Positions 24,285 to 35,282 of a stretch of DNA of 64,000 nt are shown piece after piece. Where the stretch lies: contig NC_064654.1 in assembly GCF_001723175.1 (NCBI RefSeq), positions 1,922,001 to 1,986,000 on the forward strand. The letters run 5' to 3'. A model generated the notes under the pieces. The model saw only the letters and a program-made list of their open reading frames with translations, was not told the DNA's origin and searched no databases. Both the position numbers and the translations under genes were made by a program. The stretch comes from Penicillium oxalicum. Its lineage: Eukaryota; Ascomycota; Eurotiomycetes; Eurotiales; Aspergillaceae. The number at the start of each line of letters is the position of its first letter. The first letter of the stretch is position 1.

Positions 24285-25941
24285 TCAGGTAAAGTCGTAG
24301 TTGCCGTCTGACGGATTGCCGTACTCGTACTTGGAGAGCAGCTCAGCATCGTGTTGCATATCTTGATGGGAGGAATGGCTCATCAGCCCAAGCACCTCTT
24401 GCCGAAAGGGATCAGAGCCATCGTCGACCATCATCTGATAAGCATTGCTGGCAGTGTGAAACCGCATCGCATCATCGAAACTGGACATGTTCATGTGCTG
24501 AGGACCAGGCGCAAACGCGCCCGCCATAGCATTCTGCTGTTGGTAGCGCCGGAGTTGTTGCTGCAGCTGCATAATCTGAGGGTCCAGAGGCATGGGGTTG
24601 AAGTTCGCCATGGAATGGACATTTGGCGGTATATTTGCAGGAACAGATGGATGAACGAACGCATTGTGATTGGGGGAATCATCGGGTGCCTCGTCCATGG
24701 CTTGTGATAGGTCAGTTTGAATCTTCGAATGCACATCCGACGTCCCTTGCTGTTCGTGGTCCATGGCGTCCTCCGTGTCCATTTCCAGATTCTCGCCAGA
24801 TGCCGATCGGTCGTCGTCTTTGGCATCGGATACTGGTGGTGCCTTCAGGGTCTCTTTGCATTGAGGACAATCGCGAATCACTCTGTTCACGGTCTCCTTG
24901 ATCCGCACCCAGTGATACTTGACTGCAATTGCGGCAGTGGTCTTGTTGATACCCGCATGCTGTTTCACATGGACTTCCTTGGCAATTTCGTACTGTTGTT
25001 GCGGGTCAGACACGACTTCTTTGTCTTTCAGCATCAGTTTCTCAGGCTCGCCATCGTCGCCGCCTAGTAATTTGTAGTGAGTCGCTGCGCTGCGAAGTCG
25101 GCTCTTCTCGGCTCGGTCCGCTCCCCGGGGGTATTTGGAGTGCTTCAGGTAGTATCTGATCTTCTCAAAGCGGTCCTGGGAGACAGAATCTTCGCCATCT
25201 AAGCTGAGACCACGGCCATAGATGATGGCGTCGACAAATTCCCCAGGTTGGGATTTAAGCTGGCCGCCACCGGGAACTCGACCGATCCGCTTGAACCCTA
25301 ATGAATCCCAGAGTCGGCAGGAGGCAACATTGGTCTCGTAGACCAAGTTAAAAACAGCGTATGTGTAGCCCTGGGGATTGGAGAATGTGAGACCGCATCC
25401 AAGGACAGGGGCACTCTGTTGCGAGTGTGGAAAAACTCACCAGGCGCGGCGCCCATTCGAGATATGCTTCACCCATCAGCCGACCCACACCCTTGTTTCG
25501 AGCAGCGTCGGTGACTATGAAAGTTCCATTACAGACGTGACTGCTGCGGCCAGGGTAGTTGGGGCGGATATGGAAGCCACCCAGGCAAATCTTTGTCCAA
25601 TTCGCGCCGGCGCGGTCCATCGAATGGGTCTGCTGCACATTCTGGATATCGCCCAGCAGCATCACAACACCAAAATTTGAGAACCAGTACCGTCCAAACT
25701 GCGCCAGAGGAATCGGTTCTGTCATAGCATATGTATCTCCCTTCTCAATTTCCTTGTTGAATTGATCAGAGAGATATTTGAGTAGTTGTCGAGGCACATC
25801 GTCCGCCGAAGCGAACGGCAGAAGCGTTGCAACAGTCACACGGTCTCTGAGTGTAACCTGTCTTGGGTTCAACGCCAGGGGATATTCCATCCGTTCAAGC
25901 CCTGTCGCCACGGGCTCGGCATCAACATGGACTTCAGACAT
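24285..25941 (-). CDS. SPT10: Spt10-like GNAT acetyltransferase with HHCC zinc finger
   Basis: Two exons, 25941-25441 and 25370-24285, give 528 residues. Yeast Spt10 binds histone gene promoters and is linked to acetylation of H3 and periodic histone transcription. The GNAT fold covers about residues 75-215: the acetyl-CoA loop is ARNKGVG (147-153), and the tail motif NVASCRLWDSLGFKRIGRVP follows. At residues 301-338 there is H-x3-H-x29-C-x2-C (His301, His305, Cys335, Cys338), the same layout as the retroviral-integrase-type zinc finger described in Spt10. A long acidic, Gln/Pro-rich tail follows and ends YGNPSDGNYDFT. Orthology to Spt10 is an inference from this GNAT plus HHCC combination. 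It is divergent from the LanC-like gene across 834 bp. Confidence 0.82.
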
Positions 25942-26673
25942 GTTGATCGACTAGTCCAACGATAATGGTCACGGGACTTTCTGCCATACTAGTCAGGAAC
26001 TCTCTTGCTCTCAATGGGTTCAAAGGTACCCCAACAAAGGGGCTAATTGGGAAACGTGGGATGAACAACAGCTGCCGACCGAGAGAAAACCATCGTTGAA
26101 GATCGTACGCGATTCTCGTCTGCGATTGACTGTAGACATTCCCAATATTCCCGTCACTGACCTTCCCTACTGTTTCTAGAAGCTCGTTGTTCGCACTTCG
26201 AGGACCGCGTGGGTATTCTCGAGTCCGGAATGGCTGCAACGCAAGTTACAGAAGCCGTGGTCCTCGCTGACTCATGCTCCTGGCCTCAGGTTATTCTCAG
26301 GCAGCACTTTATCTTGCAGGCTCCAGCCCGGTACCGGCGTTTAAAAGCTGTATCCCCACAGTATACCTAATCACCTCTGGCGGCATTCCCACGCCTAAGT
26401 GGATATATCGCTGTTCAAATCAGGCATTAGATGCAGGGCAACACTAATCTTCATTTTCCATATAATGTGTTCTCCGCTATAGAAGCTGCGAAAAAAGCAA
26501 ACCGCGCATATGTCCTTATCTACTGTGATGCGATCAAAGTTTCATGTTGACTCGTCAGATGTACTTGCACCTGCAGGTTGAGGTAATAGGGAAAACGACG
26601 GCAGACAATCATTTGCTATCAACATCAGATCGTCGCTGGCTGATCATTCAGTGAGGTCAGGTTTTCTGCAAGT

Positions 26674-26690
26674 CACGTGGATTGTATATA
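26674..26690 (+). promoter_or_regulatory. E-box-like CACGTG and TATA box of the LanC-like gene
   Basis: CACGTG at 26674-26679 is followed by TATATA at 26685-26690, about 86 nt before the proposed ATG at 26776. Position and order fit a core promoter. The rest of 25942-26775, shared with the divergent Spt10-like gene, shows no gene. Confidence 0.5.
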
Positions 26691-26775
26691 GAGCTCCAGC
26701 TACCCATCCACAGTGATCTCCTTTTCAATAAACAGCTCTCTCAGCTTCGGTGCTACAAATTGGTTCTGTGTTTCC

Positions 26776-28598
26776 ATGATGACTACTTCTAAGCGACCAC
26801 GTTATTATGAAAACAAACTAGCACCAGTAGTGATAAATCCGGTCTCGCTCATCAACGCTCTCCATGAGCTTCGGGCAGCGGTTCACAATGGTGCAGAGAA
26901 ATTGAATACAAACGAGCCCCTGCCTGAGAAATGGAACAACGGCGGAGTCTTTCTTCATTTCCCAGGTATCAATATCTCACTGACGAATGACACCTGCCAA
27001 CTGAGTGTCTCCGTCCTGTCAGCCTCAGCATGGCTGAGACCTGACGCGGCTGTTGAGATTGTTTCTAACCGGATTTGTAGGCGTTGCTCTTGCCTTTTTA
27101 CGTCTTAACTATCAGAGTCCAGTGCTATTCGGCCAAAATTCAAACCCCTCGGAATTCCTTGAGTATGCTTTGAAGAGAGTTCCATCCGGTTTGCCGGATA
27201 TGCCTTTGATCCCATCACGACTTTCTCCTGCGGGCTCTTTCTCGCCGTTGGCGGCTGCCAGTTTACAGATTTTCGCAACTGTGGCGAAGAACGGATGGGG
27301 AGCTGGCGAGACGCCCAAAATTTCCGCTGAACTCATCAACTGCCTCCGTGACGCTACTGATTTGGCACTCCAAAACTCATGGATCGTGCCTCATGGCGAC
27401 CACCGGATGGGTGGAGATGAGATTCTCTACGGTCGTGCAGGGCTATTATGGTTGCTGCTAAATGTTCGCACGCACCAGTATCATGAGGAAAATCGCGAAC
27501 TCCTTTTGCCGGTCATTGCTAAGATCCCACAATTGATTCGCGTCATAGTTGACGCTGGTCGACATGGCTCCAAGGACTTTATACAGAACCATGGACGCGA
27601 GCATGCACATCCACTGATGTATGCCTGGATGGAGGGTCATTACGGATTCGGCGCGTAAGTCCTGCCTCCTACATGAGCCAAGTTGTGATTGAGCAGTCAC
27701 TGAGATGGTTTTTTGATCTATAGTGCCCATGGAGCTAGTAAGCAGGATGTCCTTGTGGAAATGATGAGAACATCACCCGACTAACCTAGGTACTGCAGCG
27801 GGTATCCTTTCTGTGCTGCTCTCCTGTACAGCAGATGAATTGTCAGAGTATGTTCCAGAGATTGGAGGGACTATCACTGCACTTTGCAGGCTTGCTGTCG
27901 CCCATGATGGCCATCTGCCAAAGACTCTGCCACCCTGTGGTGCAAAGGAGTCTTTTGAACTGGTTCAATTCTGTCACGGCTCCCCTTCAATCCTATTACT
28001 CTTGGGTGTGGCGCTCAAGAACGATCAGCTGACCCAGAACTGCTGGCACCCAGTATGGGACCAAACACTCTACCAGGCCACCGCCCGTGTCTGGGAAGAA
28101 GGTCTTCTTTCTAAAGGTGGGAGCTTGTGTCATGGTATCTCTGGAAATGCTTGGCCGTGGTTATTGTTACATGATGTCTTTGAATACAACTCAGACAGGA
28201 TTGAAGATGCCAGGCGTACATTCTTCCAGAGCAGCGATGACCCCATGGCATCGGATGACGACCTCAGTTCCAAGCTAACTTCCAATTTTTTCCTCTCCCG
28301 GGCGCTGGCGTTCATGCTGCATTCATTTGAGACGCGTCCGTACAAGGATGATCAAAGTCCCTCGGAATATGATTATTGCACTCCTAACGAGCCAAACTCA
28401 CTATTTAATGGACTGGCAGGCAATCTTTGTGCTTGGGCCGAGACCTGTGCGGTCGTTCAGGCGAGACTGCGAAAAATCATGTTGAACGAAAGCAGTGCAG
28501 TCAGTCGATACGAGGATGACAATTCCTTCAAGGAAGCGTTGCGTTGTCAGTTGGGCTTCCCACTTGTGGGCGGCAATGGTGCGTGCGGTGTACTTTAA
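26776..28598 (+). CDS. LanC-like protein (LANCL family)
   Basis: Four exons: 26776-26965, 27081-27654, a 14-nt micro-exon 27724-27737, and 27799-28598, giving 525 residues. LanC proteins have an alpha/alpha barrel with a catalytic zinc; eukaryotic LANCLs add glutathione to dehydrated Ser/Thr residues in proteins, while bacterial LanC closes thioether rings in lanthipeptides. The zinc ligands are visible: Cys318 in FCHGSPS, and Cys370-His371 in SLCHGISGN. The HG motif at His257 (AAHGATGIL) is restored only when the micro-exon is used with the acceptor at 27798. YGRAGLLWLLL matches the N-terminal GRAG repeat. The frame upstream of 26776 has no ATG. The end (GGNGACGVL) is taken as the stop at 28598, though a further short exon cannot be excluded. 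The substrate is unknown. Confidence 0.88.
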
Positions 28599-29226
28599 TT
28601 TGATATTTTTTCCATATCTTCATTCAAATGGATGGAATGGGTGTTGCCCTGGCACCATCCAACCAGAACTCTGGATCATGGATTAAATGCTTCACCTCCC
28701 GTCTATGCCGTGTGGAAGTCCGATATCTGAAATCGTAATTCAAGACAACCCCGGAATTATTTAACTACTGGGCCGGGTCCTTTGCCTATCTACATGCAGG
28801 TATGTGTGTTTTCCTTCCCTCCAGCAGACCTGTGTTGGTACCTGCAGGTGGTCCAGGAAAGTCTGTCACTGGGGCTTTTTTCCTTGAGCGTGGAAGAAGA
28901 CGGTTGGAATCACCTAGCCGGGCACTGCTCAATATATTTCTTGAACGGGCGGGCGGGCATGACGATCTAACGCATATGGAATGCCTTCGAACAGGCTGAT
29001 TCCAGGATCCGCTGCCCTCTGATAGGTAGGTGACATGAAGGTACCTACCTAGTAGGTCAAACCTCAAGGGCATATGCATATCTCGTCCGAAGGAATTCTC
29101 ACATTCACCTGGATTCAAAATTTGTTCTACAAGCACGAGCGCAAAGTAGACCCGGCATTCGTGTGTCGGGATCGCTTGGGCAAAAATTACCTCCTCATGC
29201 GGCGGGAGAGCGGGAGGCAAAAAGAT
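28599..29226. other. Spacer between LanC-like gene and tRNA-Met
   Basis: No gene was seen. It probably contains the 3' UTR of the LanC-like gene. Short GTAGGTACCTACC-like palindromic motifs occur around 29022-29058. Confidence 0.4.
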
Positions 29227-29336
29227 TGCCCTCGTCCAGGTTCGAACTGGAGACCTTCGGATTACCACCCTGTTAGAGCAGGGTCGTCATACAGTCCATA
29301 TGAGACCGACGTCATAACCAACTAGACCACGAAGGC
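29227..29336 (-). tRNA. Elongator tRNA-Met (anticodon CAT) with 36-nt intron
   Basis: On the minus strand a 110-nt gene folds into a cloverleaf once an intron after position 37 is removed. The acceptor stem GCCTTCG pairs with CGAGGGC, discriminator A. The D arm is GTCTAGTTGGTTATGAC. The anticodon stem TCGGT/TCCGA encloses CTCATA plus A, giving CAT, with the T-T at the base of the loop also found in yeast elongator tRNA-Met. The variable loop is AGGTC and the T arm TCCAG-TTCGAAC-CTGGA. The intron contains a hairpin with stem CCCTG/CAGGG. Anticodon choice depends on intron placement, which follows the canonical position. Confidence 0.85.
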
Positions 29337-29749
29337 TTATGCTTTGATGGACAAATATTGACATTATATCCCAATGATCTCAAGTTCAAACCTCTTTGGC
29401 CAATTTCACTGCCTTGTCCTCATCCGCAGATGAAGACTTTTCACATTCCCTCTCTTGGAATAATATCGTTTCATGAAACTGAAACGGATTCTTCTACATT
29501 GCAGCCACTTAGTCCACAGACACCTAGATATGAAAATGACATGTGTGACCTATAATTTTGGCTCGGGCAGTGGACCAGGACACGAGACTTGGCTAAGTAT
29601 GGCGGCCTCTGGGTCCGGTCAATCACCACCCGGAGACTCTATCGGCGGGCAAAAAATAAAGCGGGCTCTCCGCCTTTTCAGCCCATTCGGGGCCAACTTG
29701 GCGTCACAACTCTTCTGCTGCTTCGGTCCCCATGCCCCTCCAGTGATCC
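29337..29749. other. Spacer between tRNA-Met and BAG gene
   Basis: Upstream flank of the tRNA and promoter/leader of the BAG-domain gene. No other gene was seen. Confidence 0.4.
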
Positions 29750-30952
29750 ATGACTCTCCTGCCATCACCACTCGCCCAGTCCACCTTGGGCGAAAAGTGC
29801 GCAGTCTATCTGGACCACGTCAGCGACCAACTTCCTGTGTTTTTACACTCCCTTCGTCCTCGTCTGGATCCGTATTTGACCTCCTCGGTCACTACACTCC
29901 GATCGGTCGCGCAGGCGCTGCCATTCGAGGCAGACGAACAGATTCTCGCTGTCGCTGCCGCGGTCCTTATCGTCATCTCCACTATCATCGCTATGAGTTG
30001 GGGAAACCCATTCAATAATTTCTGGCGGCGTTCGCCCAACCACGCTACGGCCCCACAAGTCCGCGACGATGACTACAGCTACATCACCCCAGACGAGATT
30101 GTCAATCCTCCGTCGCAGCCTATCAGATACGGAAATCAGTATGATGCGGGAGCTGCTGAGAATGAGCCAGATATCATCTGCCTAAAACACCGAGGCACAA
30201 TCTACCCGTTACATTTCCGGGCCTACGCCATCGACGATGGCTTATTGACCGTCGGGGATCTTCGCCATACGGCAGCCGTCAAGATGGGCGCCGAACATCC
30301 GAATCAGATTCGATTGTTGTACAAGGGCAATATTCTCAAAGACGATCGTCGAACCTGCAAAGCTGAGGGACTGAAGCAGCATTCCCAGGTCTTGTGTGTG
30401 GTTTCTGAAGCTGGATCCAACACACCAAGTGATCTTTCTGATCCCGAAAATGTGTCCACTCAAGAAGCCATCCTTGACACCGATGAAGTCCCTGGGCCTG
30501 TCGGGTCTTCTAGCAAGAAGAAGAGCAATAAGAAGAAAAAGAAGAAGGGTGGGAAGCGCAACGAAGAGACACCTGCCTCCGAATTCCTCCCGCCCTCTCC
30601 GTCTTCAGCACCGCCAAGGCCCACCTCCGCGGGTGCAGGCACCCCAGCCCTCCCGCCTAACTTGAAAACCATTAAGACGCCGCTGGAGCAAGTCAACGCC
30701 TTGACTGCCTACTTACAAAAAGAGCTTTTACCGCTCTGTGAAGAATACTTTGCGGACCCACCCAGTGACATGAAGAAGCGGGAGTTTGAGTATCGGAAGC
30801 TGAGCGAGACCATTTTGGCGCAAGTCATGTTGAAGGCCGATGGTATCGAGCCTGATGGCAATGAGACCGTGCGCAACGCCCGCAAGGCTCTGATCAGAGA
30901 AGCGCAGAGCTGTCTCAACCGACTCGATCAAGTCGGCAAGCAGCAATCTTGA
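29750..30952 (+). CDS. Membrane-anchored Ubl-BAG domain co-chaperone
   Basis: A single exon of 400 residues. BAG proteins are nucleotide-exchange factors for Hsp70. One hydrophobic segment at about residues 64-83 (QILAVAAAVLIVISTIIAMS) is a probable membrane anchor, as in yeast Snl1 of the nuclear envelope/ER. Residues about 145-215 form a ubiquitin-like domain (GDLRHTAAVKMGAEHPNQIR, LLYKGNILKDD). A lysine-rich block (KKKSNKKKKKKGGKR, near residues 260-275) and a Pro/Ser linker follow. The C-terminal 100 residues are helical and fit a BAG domain (LPLCEEYFADPPSD to AQSCLNRLDQVGKQ). Layout resembles Snl1 and the fission-yeast Bag101/Bag102 proteins. Assignment to a particular orthologue is uncertain. 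Confidence 0.87.
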   Translation: MTLLPSPLAQSTLGEKCAVYLDHVSDQLPVFLHSLRPRLDPYLTSSVTTLRSVAQALPFEADEQILAVAAAVLIVISTIIAMSWGNPFNNFWRRSPNHATAPQVRDDDYSYITPDEIVNPPSQPIRYGNQYDAGAAENEPDIICLKHRGTIYPLHFRAYAIDDGLLTVGDLRHTAAVKMGAEHPNQIRLLYKGNILKDDRRTCKAEGLKQHSQVLCVVSEAGSNTPSDLSDPENVSTQEAILDTDEVPGPVGSSSKKKSNKKKKKKGGKRNEETPASEFLPPSPSSAPPRPTSAGAGTPALPPNLKTIKTPLEQVNALTAYLQKELLPLCEEYFADPPSDMKKREFEYRKLSETILAQVMLKADGIEPDGNETVRNARKALIREAQSCLNRLDQVGKQQS

Positions 30953-32108
30953 AAAGAGCCATAGTCTTTGATACATCTCCGCCCTTCGCGGGGCAGCATC
31001 AAAGGTTCCGGCAATTGCGTGACAGCCTCACCAGCGTGAGAGATTTGATCAATCCTGTCCACACTGAGCCATGATAACATTGACTCACGCTGGAAGATCA
31101 CGAGGCGCCGCCAGTGTCTCAAAATTTGCCGGACGACATCTCCCTGCCCAGGTGCCCATCTCGACGACGGCTCGATAGTAAGCGCTCATAGGTTGAGCTG
31201 TGCCAGGTCCACCTGGCTGCTTCACCATGCACAGTTGCAGCGCAAAATGAAAGCCCCTTTAATTTTACATAATTTATGAATAGACTGATGGTGACTGAAA
31301 TCGATGTCGCCTGATCCCAAGCCAATCCGTAACCGTTTCGTGCTCTAAATGGTTACTCCCATGGAAGCCATAAAGCAAACGTTGTTCTGCGACGAATGCA
31401 CAATAAGCTGAGCTTTACCCTGGGTCAAAATGATCTTTTGTCACTTCTCAGCGACGGCAGTACCTATGGTACTACGTTTTCCGTTTCGCATGGGATTTTG
31501 AATAGGATCTTTCTCATAGTGAACCCGTCGAAAAGCGAAAATCGACGTTTATCAGTATGGATGCGATATCAGTTTAGATGGCTGGACTTCCCATGGACTT
31601 TTTAACGACGCATTATGACCTTGGCTGCCAAAGATCAAAATCTATTACTGTCACCATGGTCCATTAGCCCACACGATTGAAGAAATTGGCAAAATTTGCG
31701 TTCGCCGCATATGTGGAACAATCGTGTGCTAGCCGCCAGCGCGTCAGAGAAGAGCATTACGTTTCGAGATAGCCCCGGCATGCCTTGAAGTTGCTTTTCA
31801 TGCTCAGGCTACAAGCTTCTTTAGATGATCTGAATATCACTGCAACACAGTCATTTCGCAAAGTTGAAACTTACCCCTATGCACTAACATGAAATACTCT
31901 GGACGCCTCAGAATGGATTTCGCCGGTTGATGTGGCTGTGCTCCCATGCTAATCTATTTCTCGCAAAAAGGGACTGGCCCCCAAATCGACATTATTCCGT
32001 CTACCAGGCCTTCTTCACCAGAGAGCGTGATCTTTTCTATCAGTGAGAGCAGTTTTTCGCCCCGACATTTCCCTTTCAACGGTGTGACCGGCTTGCAATG
32101 ACCCCAAG
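30953..32108. other. Spacer between BAG gene and Zn2Cys6 gene
   Basis: No gene was seen; frames are below 75 codons. It holds the BAG gene 3' UTR and the promoter of the regulator. Confidence 0.45.
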
Positions 32109-34140
32109 ATGAGTGACATGACCAGCACAGGCCGTCTATCAAAAGGATCCGCTAGAACGTGCCAGAACTGCGCCCGGGCAAAGATTCGATGCATACGCTC
32201 CGATCCTGGGAGCAGCTGCGATCGGTGAGGAGCCAATTACCGGCTCTCCAATGGCTAAAAGCCGGAAACTAATCGTGACCAAGGTGCGATCGCCTAGGAA
32301 AGTCATGTCATTTTCAGCAGGCCCGAAGATCAAATGGCCTGTCCGCAGCTAGTGACAGCAAAGAAGACAAGACCAATGTGCTAGAAGCGAAGCTGGACCA
32401 ACTTCTTGCCCAGTCAAGTAGTGCAGTGCCGTTGGGCGCTACTGTGCGCGATAAAAGTCCCGCAAAAGTGTCAATGCAAGTGGGCGATGTCATAGATCAG
32501 GGCTACTTGACGATTGAAGCGGCTGATAGGCTGCTTCATGAGTATCGCACTACTATGATGCCGTATTGCCCTTTTGTGCCCATTCCATCGCATGCGACTG
32601 CGGCGTCTTTGCGCAAGGAGAAGCCGTTTCTGTTCCTTACAATTCTGACGGCGGCATTTTATGATAACATGCCTATTCAACGGGCACTGGAGCTTGAGGT
32701 CAAAAGGGAGATCAGTCCTTCAATGATCTATGATGGGTCTGTGACCTTCGAGATACTTCAAGGTCTATTAGTCCATTTAGCATGGTAAGGACTCTGGTTC
32801 TTGTTCTGCCTACTTGTATTTCCAGTGCAAATACCTAATTGGATCTAGGTGTCAGTATCATTCACGGCCGAGACGAGTTACACAGTACCTACATCTTGGG
32901 ATCAGTATCATCACAGATCTGCAACTTGATCGCGATCCAGAGGACCGATTCTGGAAGCAGAGAGTTGAATTTGACGGCGCAGCTGATCGTAAAGCTGTTT
33001 CGTGTGAAAAGGAGGAGAGAAGAGCAGTGATAGGATCCTTTTGGTTCTCATCCTGGTGAGGCAAGGCTGCTGACCTGTGGGTTGAAGTCTAGCTAACACA
33101 ACACCTTCCATAGCGTCTCTCAGATTCTGCAAAAGCGCTCGTCATTTCCACACGTGCCGTATCTTGAGCAATCGTGTGGGTTACTGGCATTGAATCCGGA
33201 ATATGAATCGGATTGGCTTTTCCTGCACATTGTACAACTCCAGTGTTTGTATGAGAAAATTGTGTCAGTGTCTTCACCGCACAAGCCCGACACTCATCAC
33301 ACAGATGAGCTCAAATTCAGTTATCGTCAAATCAGATCGGAGCTGGATTCATACCGAAACCAACTATCTTTTGGGTTGAGTGATAATGGTAAGCCCTCGT
33401 CTGTCCAGCAGACCTGCAGGCCCGGATCTTGCTTTGCGTGTCTCTAAATCGAATTTCCAGACATCCTCTTCATGCAGTTTCACGCAATGGAACTCTTTGT
33501 CTGTCAAATCTTTCTTTTCGATGTCAAGCCCACTTCCCAGCATCCTCGTCATTACTCGCCATTCCAAGTCGACATTGTTCGGTTGGGTCTCACGGCGGCG
33601 CGGACAATGCTGGAGTTCTACACGTCGTTGCCTCTGCGCCGTGAAGTTACCTTTAACAACGTAGCGTGGATACAGCTTGGATTTGCCGTTACACTGGCTT
33701 GTAACTTGGTGATAGCCGCGTCGGAACCGTTCATCCGACGAATTACCGCCGATTTGGTTGCGGCATTGAATCTGTCGAATACATTAAGTCGATGCATTCT
33801 GCGCGTTCAAGCACTGGTCACGTCCCAAATAGATGCCAAGGGTGACCGTGATGTCTTCTATCACTACGAAAAACGGTTCAAGCGGGCACAGTGGTGGTTT
33901 GAGAGCCGTGTCCTGTCACAACTACAACAAGATGAGACTTCTACAATCCCGATGACCGAGCCATCAAGAGTCGGGGCTTCTCGGGTGCCTTCACAAGATG
34001 GGGTGCAGGGGTATTATCCTAGCTCCAACGACGACTTTGATTTCCAATGGCCGGGAGTGTCTCCGAGTCCCGTGTTTGAAGATCTTTTTGGAGGTTGGAC
34101 AGAACAGAATTCGACAACGTACGGAGAGACATCTCTTTGA
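32109..34140 (+). CDS. Zn2Cys6 transcription factor with fungal-specific TF domain
   Basis: Five exons: 32109-32224, 32284-32784, 32849-33055, 33114-33388 and 33461-34140, giving 592 residues. The zinc cluster at residues 18-47 is complete only when intron 1 is removed: Cys18, Cys21, Cys28, Cys37, Cys40, Cys47, spacing C-x2-C-x6-C-x8-C-x2-C-x6-C, with CARAKIRC between. It is followed by a short linker and a probable dimerisation helix (NVLEAKLDQLLAQSS). The middle region (YLTIEAADRLLHEYRTTMMP, LHLGISIITDLQLDRDPEDR) fits the fungal-specific transcription factor domain found in this class. All junctions keep the frame. No target is known. It faces the GT32 gene tail-to-tail with only 95 bp between the stops. 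Confidence 0.9.
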
Positions 34141-34235
34141 GAGACAGAACTTGCAGGCCCTGTTCACTGACTGCTTTGTGGCAAAATGACTCTTTTAAAT
34201 GGCGCATGACTTAGAGAACCTCATTATTTTTCATT

Positions 34236-35282
34236 TCATACAAGCGACTCCTCTCTTCCAAGGGCGTATTTCTCATTCAGTACTTTTGCACCCGCCCTAC
34301 GGTCAAAGATACACAAGCCCATGAAAATCAAAGACACAGCTGCTCCAAGCCACCCGATCCAGTTTCCAAAAAAGTATAACGAGACTGCAATATCATCCCC
34401 ATGAGGTCCAGGTCCTTGGAACCAAGTGAAACATGCTCGTTCCCCGCCATTGGCGAGTACTGCTGGTGGTAAGATGGCAAGTGAGCTTCGTGAATAGTCT
34501 GCAGACCGGAGCCAGACGTCCAACGTACGACTGGCGAATGCAGGACCAAGATTGAAAAATGCTATCATAAAGGCCGGCAGAGTTGGCCCCTGATGGCTCA
34601 GAGATTTCAAGGCTAGTTCGATGAGGAATGGATGTCCAGGCGTGCTGGCCATGAACTCATTGCCGATGCCGTATGGCCAGTGTAGAGGAAATAGAGCTTG
34701 ATCCACAGGAGTGTCACCGAGCTGCAGTAGGGGCTCTAGAGGTTGCAGACAGCCAAGCTGTGGGTCAAGATAGACACCGCCGTAGTGCCATAGGAGGAAA
34801 TAGCGGAGCACATCGATCCGCTGTACAGGGGGAAGATGATTCGTATACGCGGAGAGACACCATGGGAAGTTTGTGGCGATGAACTGATGAGCAGTCTCCT
34901 CCGTCCAGATGTACTATTAATAATTCGGACTCTAGACATGACAAGATGCAGCCGCACTGACCCAGGCTTGGGATATCGTCGTGGTATGCCACATACGATG
35001 AACCGTCCGAGGGATGTCGTTGATGGAGCGATTGAATGATTGCGGATATTGAGTCGCAGGAGGTGATATCCACTCGTGGCCCGAATGACTCGAATTCGTT
35101 TGATGAACCCTCGTAGCTGTAAGCGTGCTCGAAGTCAAGTCGTCTGCAGTGATGAGGTAGGGATGCAAAGTGGTCCTGAACTGAAACAGCGAGACGAGCC
35201 ATGATAGAATTGTGACGAGCAGGGATATTGCGAAACATGCTTCTATAGAGCCTTGGCGAGCCCAGAATGTGACTCGCTTCAT
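34236..35282 (-). CDS. GT32 family glycosyltransferase, membrane-bound
   Basis: Two exons, 35282-34962 and 34913-34236, give 332 residues; the 48-nt intron restores the family motif AWYIWTEETAHQF. GT32 includes Och1-type and inositol-phosphoceramide mannosyltransferases of the Golgi. An N-terminal membrane anchor is seen (CFAISLLVTILSWLVSLF, about residues 14-31). Conserved blocks follow: IPRTVHRMWHTT, NFPWCLSAYTNHLPPVQRID, and YFLLWHYGGVYLDPQLGC. The usual DXD metal-binding motif reads D-P-Q here, a notable change. A second hydrophobic pair near the C-terminus (ISLYFFGNW-like, then WLGAAVSLIFMGLCIF) suggests another membrane segment. Upstream in-frame ATG codons exist, so the start is the one closest to the anchor. 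Substrate unknown. Confidence 0.8.

Noticed and set aside
24915..25050. The integrase-like zinc finger as a sign of a retrotransposon
   Set aside because: No integrase catalytic core, reverse transcriptase, or long terminal repeats are nearby, and the GNAT domain is in the same frame, as in Spt10.
27790..27798. Acceptor at 27789 for the last LanC exon
   Set aside because: It keeps the frame but inserts three residues into the HGATGIL motif; the acceptor at 27798 gives the expected motif and a better branch-site distance.
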